DNA from: JACZYA01 sp965247455
GTDB taxonomy: Bacteria; Acidobacteriota; Terriglobia; Acidiferrales; 2-02-FULL-67-57
DNA length: 64,000 bases
Assembly: GCA_965247455.1 (NCBI GenBank)
Contig: CBDFHE010000014.1
Coordinates: 1 to 64,000, forward strand
Direction: 5' to 3'
In this document: in pieces, positions 59,023 through 64,000 of the stretch
Layout of the letters: each line of letters opens with the position of its first letter
Position numbering within the stretch: the first letter of the stretch is position 1
The notes under the pieces: model-generated
Seen by the model: the letters and a program-made list of their open reading frames with translations, nothing else
What the model was told of the DNA's origin: nothing
The model's database searches: none
Program-made: the position numbers and the translations under genes

Positions 59023-59904
59023 TTAGCTGCTAGCCCGAAGCCCGACCAGCGCTGTCGCATAAGCGCCCACCAAAAAGATTGCCCCGAGCCCACCCAGCAA
59101 CGCGTCCACCGGACTTAGATCCAACGGCGCAAGGCCACGAAACGTCTGAGTCGCGCTCACCACAAGCACGACCGTGTAGCCAGCCGCAGCAAGGAGCACC
59201 GTCCACGTGCGTCGCCCTTCACTCCAACTAGTAAAAGAGAGGAGCCATGCTAGAACCGGCAACACCTGAAAGGCGTGGAGAGCTAGGGCATGCGGGACCT
59301 TCATGGCGCCCGCTGCGCCAAGCGAGTTGCCGCCGTGTGCAATCATGAGAGCGCCAAAAACCTGCCCGGTAACAAGCAGCACCATCCCCGCCCGAATCGC
59401 CCAGGCGAGACTCGGAGAGGCTTGCAGACGAAAGAAGGCCAAGATCGTAACCACCAAAATTACGGTCCCCGTAAAGCCGATGGCAACGCCGGCCAAGTCA
59501 AAAAGCGCCTGGTCAAAGTGCGTGTTGCTATTGAAATGGGAAGGCACGCCGCGCCACTGCTGGAAAGACACCCAGACCACTTCGTACAAGTTCGCAAGCC
59601 CGAGCGCAATCGAGAGGAGCCAGCCCGGCACACCCCACTTCGGGAGAAACGTCATGACCCAGGCGACGAAAATCGCCGTCAAACCAAAGGATTCGCCGAA
59701 GAGAATCGGCTTGCGCCAAGACACATCGCCTTCCAGAGAGCCACCCGCCACGACAAGCACAACACCGTGGAATACGGCGCTCGCCAGCAACAAGAAGCCG
59801 ACAAAGTACAGGAACTTCTGGTATCCCTCTGCCTGGGCCCAGTACCCACGTAGCGAGCCACGCATAGCCTGGATCAGCGTGCTTGCCTGCTTGGTTTCTA
59901 CCAT
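59023..59904 (-). CDS. polytopic membrane protein of unknown function
   Basis: 293 residues with seven to eight hydrophobic spans (FLYFVGFLLLASAVFHGVVLVVAG, LTAIFVAWVMTFL, VAIGFTGTVILVVTILAFF, AIRAGMVLLVTGQVFGALMIAHGG, ALHAFQVLPVLAWLLSF, LLGGLGAIFLVGAYATALVGL). Several conserved-looking intramembrane His (AVFHG, IAHGG, KVPHALALHAFQV) could bind heme or metal. No named family recognised. It has its own repeat-family promoter. Confidence 0.7.
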   Translation of the reverse strand: MVETKQASTLIQAMRGSLRGYWAQAEGYQKFLYFVGFLLLASAVFHGVVLVVAGGSLEGDVSWRKPILFGESFGLTAIFVAWVMTFLPKWGVPGWLLSIALGLANLYEVVWVSFQQWRGVPSHFNSNTHFDQALFDLAGVAIGFTGTVILVVTILAFFRLQASPSLAWAIRAGMVLLVTGQVFGALMIAHGGNSLGAAGAMKVPHALALHAFQVLPVLAWLLSFTSWSEGRRTWTVLLAAAGYTVVLVVSATQTFRGLAPLDLSPVDALLGGLGAIFLVGAYATALVGLRASS

Positions 59905-59960
59905 GCAGTTTCCCTAGCTTTCCTGGAATCTCGTGGAGCGAACCCGACTCGTCGCCCGCC

Positions 59961-59989
59961 ATCCTACGCCCCGCCCGCAGCCAGGTCAA
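59961..59989 (-). promoter_or_regulatory. promoter of the membrane-protein gene (repeat-family copy d)
   Basis: Minus strand: TTGACC (59984-59989), 17-bp spacer TGGCTGCGGGCGGGGCG, TAGGAT (59961-59966), about 57 bp before the ATG. Confidence 0.75.
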
Positions 59990-60134
59990 CGCGAAGGGGC
60001 TACTCCGCCTGCCCCGTGTCCTTTACGGGGGGAAGTTCATGCTACGCACGAAGTTTTGAAAGGCGGGGGGCGCGAATTAAATCAGTTCTTACTGGTAGGA
60101 ACGAGACGGCGGAGTTCCTCGAATTACGGACCTG

Positions 60135-61703
60135 TCATGCCGATGGGAATCCCGGAGAAACCAACTGTTGTCCTCGCTTCGCGCTCTTCCCAAGTGCCAT
60201 AAGGAAGATCGCATTCTTGCCCTTCGCATGGGGGGAGAAGAAGGTGATCACATCATCGTCATAGAACGTCAAGCCCGTCGCACCTAGGCGTTGCGCGTAA
60301 GCTGCCAGATACAGCTTGCCCCCTAGGATTCCTGCCTCGAGTTGGACGGCACGATAGCCTCGATTGCCGAAGCGCTCGAAAATAGACTGCAGATCAGCCA
60401 GAAAAAATACCGCCACGCTGGCCTCGGCCGGGAGTTCTTGTTCGAGACCGAGGTGGTAAGCTTCAGAGCGAAAATTGCCCTCCTTGAGACGCTCTAGGAC
60501 GCCGCGTCTGGGGTGCAAGACATAGGCACCAGGAGTGAGACCCTCCACGCTATTGACAATTAGGTAAATATCGTTGAGGTGCGTACCAAGGGGACCGAGG
60601 AAATCTGCAGGAATACCCTGGGTCGCTCGACAGAGCATGGTTGAAAGCTGGGCGAAGGTGATCGATTCCTGAGTAAACTTTCGGGTTGAACCGCGTCGGA
60701 GGATGGCCTGTTCGATCGGGTCGAGAGACATTTCCTTCTCGCTGAGCGGCTGAAGCGGAACCGTCAGGCCCGTAGAGGCCGGGGACTCTACCACTGGCGG
60801 CCGGCCACGCCATTCGGCCACCTCTGCTACCGAGCGTAATGAAGAGGCTTCATGCATCTCCCGCATAGCGGGGTAATCCACCTCAGTTCCCGAAGAAGGA
60901 ACAGTTTCGAGCTCCAATGGATGAATCGCGCTGGGGGGCGCTGGTGGCAAGCTAGGGACGTATCCAATGGGGACTGAAGAGAACGCTACTTCGCGTTCTG
61001 TTTCGAGGTCGAGCAGCCGGTTCACTCCAGTGTCTAGGAAACCGCAGACTACTCGCGCTGGGAGGCGCAGGGCTGTGCACATGGCCAACAAATTGGCGAG
61101 AATGGTGCCGTTGTCCCACCCAAAATGCCGGTAGGTTCGCGCTTGATACTTCCACGCATTGCGCCAATAAGTTCCGGTGCAGATTATGGTAACGGGGGCA
61201 TGAGAGACCGCCGGCTCAGCTCCACTCGCTTGAGCCAGAACTTGGCGATAGTCCCCCGCGCGCAATTTTCGAAGCCCGAAGTCGCCCACCCCGAAGTGGT
61301 AGACACCAGCCTCCAAATCAGGAAGGTCGCCACACACGAGGTACAACTCGATCTCATACAGCGCCCCCGTGCACGATGCGGCGCGAAAGAAAATCTCCCC
61401 TCCGGGGTAGGGCCTCCGCTTCGTTATACCGGCCGAAAAATAAAGAATTTGCGCCAAGCTTTTCAAATCCGGCGTCACCGCTCCCTCTGCAGCGACTTTC
61501 GTTTGGGCGATGGCCGAGAGTGCAGCGATTCCTGTCTGCTGGACTTCACGAGGCAGAGACAAGGGATTGAGGGTCGGATAAATTTTGAAGGGAGACGGCT
61601 GATTCGCGAAGTCCAAATAATGCGGATTAGCGCGAACACTCTGATACGAGTGCTTCGTATCGTTGTGATAGGTCCAAGCTACTTGCCGGTCTCGGTTAGT
61701 CAT
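60135..61703 (-). CDS. SagB/ThcOx-type tandem nitroreductase
   Basis: 522 residues with two nitroreductase-fold halves. Half 1 has IYPTLNPLSLPREV, LAQILYFSAGITKR and FRAASCTGALYEIELYLVC. Half 2 has RRGSTRKFTQESITFAQLSTMLCRATQG, PLGTHLNDIYLIVNSVEGL and AYVLHPRRGVLERL. Members oxidise thiazolines or oxazolines in azole-containing peptides with FMN, or act outside RiPP clusters. No YcaO, leader-binding or precursor gene is visible. Its ATG overlaps the stop of the disrupted upstream gene, so they were co-translated. Confidence 0.85.
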   Translation of the reverse strand: MTNRDRQVAWTYHNDTKHSYQSVRANPHYLDFANQPSPFKIYPTLNPLSLPREVQQTGIAALSAIAQTKVAAEGAVTPDLKSLAQILYFSAGITKRRPYPGGEIFFRAASCTGALYEIELYLVCGDLPDLEAGVYHFGVGDFGLRKLRAGDYRQVLAQASGAEPAVSHAPVTIICTGTYWRNAWKYQARTYRHFGWDNGTILANLLAMCTALRLPARVVCGFLDTGVNRLLDLETEREVAFSSVPIGYVPSLPPAPPSAIHPLELETVPSSGTEVDYPAMREMHEASSLRSVAEVAEWRGRPPVVESPASTGLTVPLQPLSEKEMSLDPIEQAILRRGSTRKFTQESITFAQLSTMLCRATQGIPADFLGPLGTHLNDIYLIVNSVEGLTPGAYVLHPRRGVLERLKEGNFRSEAYHLGLEQELPAEASVAVFFLADLQSIFERFGNRGYRAVQLEAGILGGKLYLAAYAQRLGATGLTFYDDDVITFFSPHAKGKNAIFLMALGKSAKRGQQLVSPGFPSA

Positions 61704-62009
61704 CGTACCAGCGGTCTTTCCGAAGTGTAGGACTGGGCCTCAGAGGCAGCGCCAGCTCGCCTGCTAGAGGACCAACTTCAATGACTTCAAAGCGAGCGAT
61801 GAGCGCAACTGAAATGGGATTTTCAACCATAGAGCCGGGATTTCCGTTTTGCCTGCCCCTGATGGCACGTTTATACACCCGATCGCCGCCGATCGCACAA
61901 AAACTTCGATCGTCGCACAATCGTTCAGCTTCAAAGGCCTTCATCTGAGCCCGCGCCGACGTGCGACCGACTGGAACCCCTGCTTTTCGGGCATTTCTCA
62001 GACACCGCT
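61696..62009 (-). pseudogene. C-terminal remnant of the gene upstream of sagB
   Basis: About 104 residues are open up to the left end of the IS1380 element and end ...PSPTLRKDRWYDD, with the stop overlapping the SagB start (ATGACTAA). The text reads as real protein (SARAQMKAFEAERLCDDRSF, ISVALIARFEVIEVGPLAGEL), but I cannot name it. Its promoter and first codons appear to lie beyond the transposon, at 63423-63560. Confidence 0.55.
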
Positions 62010-63422
62010 CCACACGTGTGCCCCGTGTCATCGCCGGGCGGGCTTCGTTGCACTTCAGGCCGCGCGTCAGCCTGCCGGCACGGGTAGCGCCCAGATCCTC
62101 CGCAGCATGTCGCCGAACAGCCGCCGCGTGAGATGCCCTTCCGCCAGCAGAAGCCAGTAGTACCGCGCATGCTTCACCAGCCGGCCCCCAGTTTTCACCA
62201 GTCGCTGCTGGAGACTCGTGAGCGACCAGCGCTTGACCCGCAGCGGAAGGACCAGTCTGCGCCACAAGTTGCCCAGATTGTAGGCCAGGACGCTCAGTTG
62301 CAGGCGCACCTCGTTCGCCCGGAAACGATGGCACGACAGCCGCGTCCAGTGGGTGGCCTGCTTGCCTTCCTTGATCCATTGCTCCGCCGTACCGCGCTTG
62401 TTGTAAAACCGCACGACCGAGCGGCTCGGGAGGGCCGTGTTGGTCACGATGAAGCCGACGCGAGGGAACAGCTCACCTTGGTGGTGCTCCACCTTGGCGA
62501 CGATCCGTCTGGGCGTGGTCCAGCTCTTGGCCTGATAGCGGAAACTCTGGTAGCGCACCAAGGGCTTGCAGCTCGGCCGTCCCGGCGGACGAAAGAGGAT
62601 GTCTTCGATTTCCAGCTCCAAGCTCTTGTTCGCCGGCATGCGAATGGCATAGTCCACGTCGCGCTGCTCGAGCGCGTCGTAGATCTCGGGCTTCGCGAAC
62701 GCGGCGTCTGCGCGGAACGCTACGCGCTTGCCCTCCACCTGCTGCCGGTCAATCTCCGGTACGAGCAGGTCGTCCCAGTCGTCGGCGCTATGCACGTTGC
62801 CTGGCCGCAGCGTGGCGGCGAGGCAGTCCCCATGCTCGGTGAACAGAAACAGCGGGTGGTAGCAGACGGACTCGAAGTGCCCGTTATAGGCGCTCCCTTC
62901 CTGCGCCCCATGCACCGGGCTCTCGCTCGAATCCATGTCGAGCACGATCCGGTCGGCGCGCGTCGCCATCTCGGCCTGTGCAAGCACCTCCCGGTTCACG
63001 GCCCTCAACCCGACGAGATTCTCCTCGTGGGTCAGCAGCTCTGTCTCGAACCAATGCAGCGTCGATGTCAGCGCCGCACCCCGGTCCCAGCGCTTTGGCG
63101 ACCCGATGAGACGAAATGTTGGGTCTGCCGACACGCGCCCCGCGTCGTTGAGATCTTCGTAGCCCGCGAGGCGACTGTAGACCGACTGCCGCAGGAGATC
63201 CACCACGCTGAACTGGGTGTTCATCCCCTGTCGGGAATCGCTCAGGTGCTCGGCGATGAGTGTCTCCAGCCCCAGACGTTCATCCAACTCGCGCACCAGA
63301 ATGAGGCCAGCGTCAGAAGTGACGCGCGATCCCTGGAACGCGACTTTCAAGAAGCCGTTGAACGCGAACTGGAATGGCTCGTGTTGTAATTCACCCACCG
63401 GGTGTCACCCTCCGTAGTGTGG
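62010..63422 (-). mobile_element. IS1380-family insertion sequence (ends approximate)
   Basis: About 1.4 kb containing one intact transposase. The ends are set tentatively by a short inverted match, CCACAC at 62010-62015 and GTGTGG at 63417-63422, with weak further similarity inward; the target duplication was not resolved. Confidence 0.6.
62067..63398 (-). CDS. IS1380-family transposase
   Basis: 443 residues, full length. DDE motifs: RIVLDMDSSESPVHGAQEG (first Asp), FRADAAFAKPEIYDALE (second Asp) and the RGTAEQWIKEGKQATHWTRLSCHRFRANEVRLQL region with the catalytic Glu (Y-x2-R-x3-E type of the IS4-like fold). No frameshift, so the element is potentially active, in contrast to the IS630 copy at 40.4 kb. 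Confidence 0.92.
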   Translation of the reverse strand: MGELQHEPFQFAFNGFLKVAFQGSRVTSDAGLILVRELDERLGLETLIAEHLSDSRQGMNTQFSVVDLLRQSVYSRLAGYEDLNDAGRVSADPTFRLIGSPKRWDRGAALTSTLHWFETELLTHEENLVGLRAVNREVLAQAEMATRADRIVLDMDSSESPVHGAQEGSAYNGHFESVCYHPLFLFTEHGDCLAATLRPGNVHSADDWDDLLVPEIDRQQVEGKRVAFRADAAFAKPEIYDALEQRDVDYAIRMPANKSLELEIEDILFRPPGRPSCKPLVRYQSFRYQAKSWTTPRRIVAKVEHHQGELFPRVGFIVTNTALPSRSVVRFYNKRGTAEQWIKEGKQATHWTRLSCHRFRANEVRLQLSVLAYNLGNLWRRLVLPLRVKRWSLTSLQQRLVKTGGRLVKHARYYWLLLAEGHLTRRLFGDMLRRIWALPVPAG

Positions 63423-63514
63423 TTCCTTACGTCGGAGCCCCAAAACTCAAGGCGCAGCGACTGGTCCTGGCGATACGGTACCACAGCCAAATCGGAAATC
63501 CGGGTAGAGAGCAC
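63423..63514 (-). pseudogene. putative N-terminus of the IS-disrupted gene
   Basis: From a GTG at 63514 about 30 codons are open (LSTRISDLAVVPYRQDQSLR, then LEFWGSDVRN) up to the transposon border, just downstream of promoter copy e. Joined to the 61696-62009 remnant it would make a protein of at least ~135 residues preceding SagB. The link is inference. Confidence 0.4.
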
Positions 63515-63531
63515 CCCACTGCTTGCCCGCC

Positions 63532-63560
63532 ATCCTAGCCCCCGCCCGCAGGCAAGTCAA
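63532..63560 (-). promoter_or_regulatory. promoter-module copy e, ahead of the IS-disrupted sagB operon
   Basis: Minus strand: TTGACT (63555-63560), 17-bp spacer TGCCTGCGGGCGGGGGC, TAGGAT (63532-63537). It is outside the transposon and points into it. Confidence 0.72.
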
Positions 63561-63601
63561 CGCGAAGGGGACTAGTCACCTGTCGCGCTGGTGCAGCGGA
63601 C

Positions 63602-64000
63602 TCAACCCCAAATACTTTGAGCGGTTTCCATCATGAGCCGGAGTTTGTGCGTCTGGTCTTCGAGTGAGATGCGGTTGCCAATAATCGAGGTAGCAAAGCC
63701 GCATTGCGGGCTGAGCGCCAGCCGCTCCAGCGGCACATATCGGCTCGCCTGGCCGATCCGTTTGTTGAGCTCCTCGCGTGTCTCTAGGCGGGATGACTTT
63801 GTCGTCAAAAGTCCCAGCACCACCAGCTTGTCCTCGGGCACGTGCCCGAGCGGCTCGAAGGAGCCGGAACGATCATCATCGTATTCGAGCAGCAACCGAT
63901 GCGCTTTGATCTTTCGGAAAAGCGTGCGGGCGATCGGATCGTAGCTGCCTTCCGCTAGCCATCGACTGCCTTGGTTGCCTCGGCAGAGGTGAAAGCCAAT
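63602..64000 (-). CDS. metE: cobalamin-independent methionine synthase, C-terminal part (5' end outside window)
   Basis: The last 132 residues, open to the window edge. The zinc and homocysteine site is complete: His-x-Cys in FHLCRGNQG, the Glu of LLLEYDDD and the Cys of LSPQCGFAT (E. coli His641, Cys643, Glu665, Cys726). Short MetE-like proteins with only this domain also exist, so it may be a single-domain homologue rather than full MetE. It would use the homocysteine that the ahcY-like genes at 5.9-8.4 kb regenerate. Confidence 0.88.
   Translation of the reverse strand: MGFHLCRGNQGSRWLAEGSYDPIARTLFRKIKAHRLLLEYDDDRSGSFEPLGHVPEDKLVVLGLLTTKSSRLETREELNKRIGQASRYVPLERLALSPQCGFATSIIGNRISLEDQTHKLRLMMETAQSIWG

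Noticed and set aside
61696..62379. A 227-codon gene spanning the left end of the IS1380 element
   Set aside because: The first half is antisense-like text within the transposase gene; only the part outside the transposon reads as native protein.

Overview
The window looks like bacterial chromosome from a GC-rich, Gram-negative-type organism, most plausibly an uncultured member of the Acidobacteriota. That placement is an inference from the overall gene mix (paired Na+/solute symporters, a PTS-free murein-salvage locus, archaeal/Thermotoga-type SAH hydrolases, many palindromic intergenic repeats) and not from a marker-gene tree. Coding density is high up to about 54 kb. The last 10 kb is visibly more accessory, with decayed genes, an insertion sequence and a repeated promoter module.

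Layout. 1-4.5 kb: a fadN-fadA-GGCT-fadE beta-oxidation operon. 4.5-8.4 kb (minus): an SAH/MTA deaminase with two adenosylhomocysteinase-like paralogues, suggesting recycling of S-adenosylhomocysteine through S-inosylhomocysteine; one paralogue has lost two of the five classical catalytic residues. 8.8-10.6 kb: a B12-binding radical SAM protein. 11-15.8 kb: tRNA-Arg, a Cu+ P-type ATPase with a YHS domain and two CPM/CGM metal-binding modules, intergenic repeats, and a TlpA-type thioredoxin. 15.9-18.4 kb: four genes joined by ATGA overlaps (a frameshifted glycosyltransferase, two eukaryote-like 6-pyruvoyltetrahydropterin synthases, folE), then rpsO-pnp. 21-23 kb: EamA and TauE/SafE exporters.

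23.2-35.8 kb is a peptidoglycan-salvage region: murA, murQ, a Na+/solute symporter and a secreted NagZ-like glycosidase fused to an AmiE-like serine hydrolase (one minus operon), a divergent namZ, two more transporters, and a BadF-type sugar kinase. It parallels the Bacillus subtilis murQRP-amiE-nagZ-namZ operon, but with a symporter plus kinase in place of the PTS and with two of the hydrolases fused.

35.8-54 kb is mostly housekeeping: SDR, a secreted TPR-like protein, a Fis-like regulator, purC, a degenerate IS630 element abutting the smc stop codon, smc, cysS, an aminotransferase remnant, yraN, galT, tRNA-Cys with a decayed tandem array of its own 3' end, a CBS protein, and three-subunit pntAA-AB-B transhydrogenase.

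54-64 kb: VOC proteins, a secreted Kelch/PKD gene with three frame breaks, ferredoxin plus Rieske ferredoxin, a SagB-type tandem nitroreductase whose upstream gene is split by an IS1380 transposon, and the 3' end of metE. Five copies of a conserved TTGACT-N17-TAgGAT promoter module, conserved through the spacer, are spread over this part. One copy fires at the start codon of the ferredoxin, predicting a leaderless mRNA.
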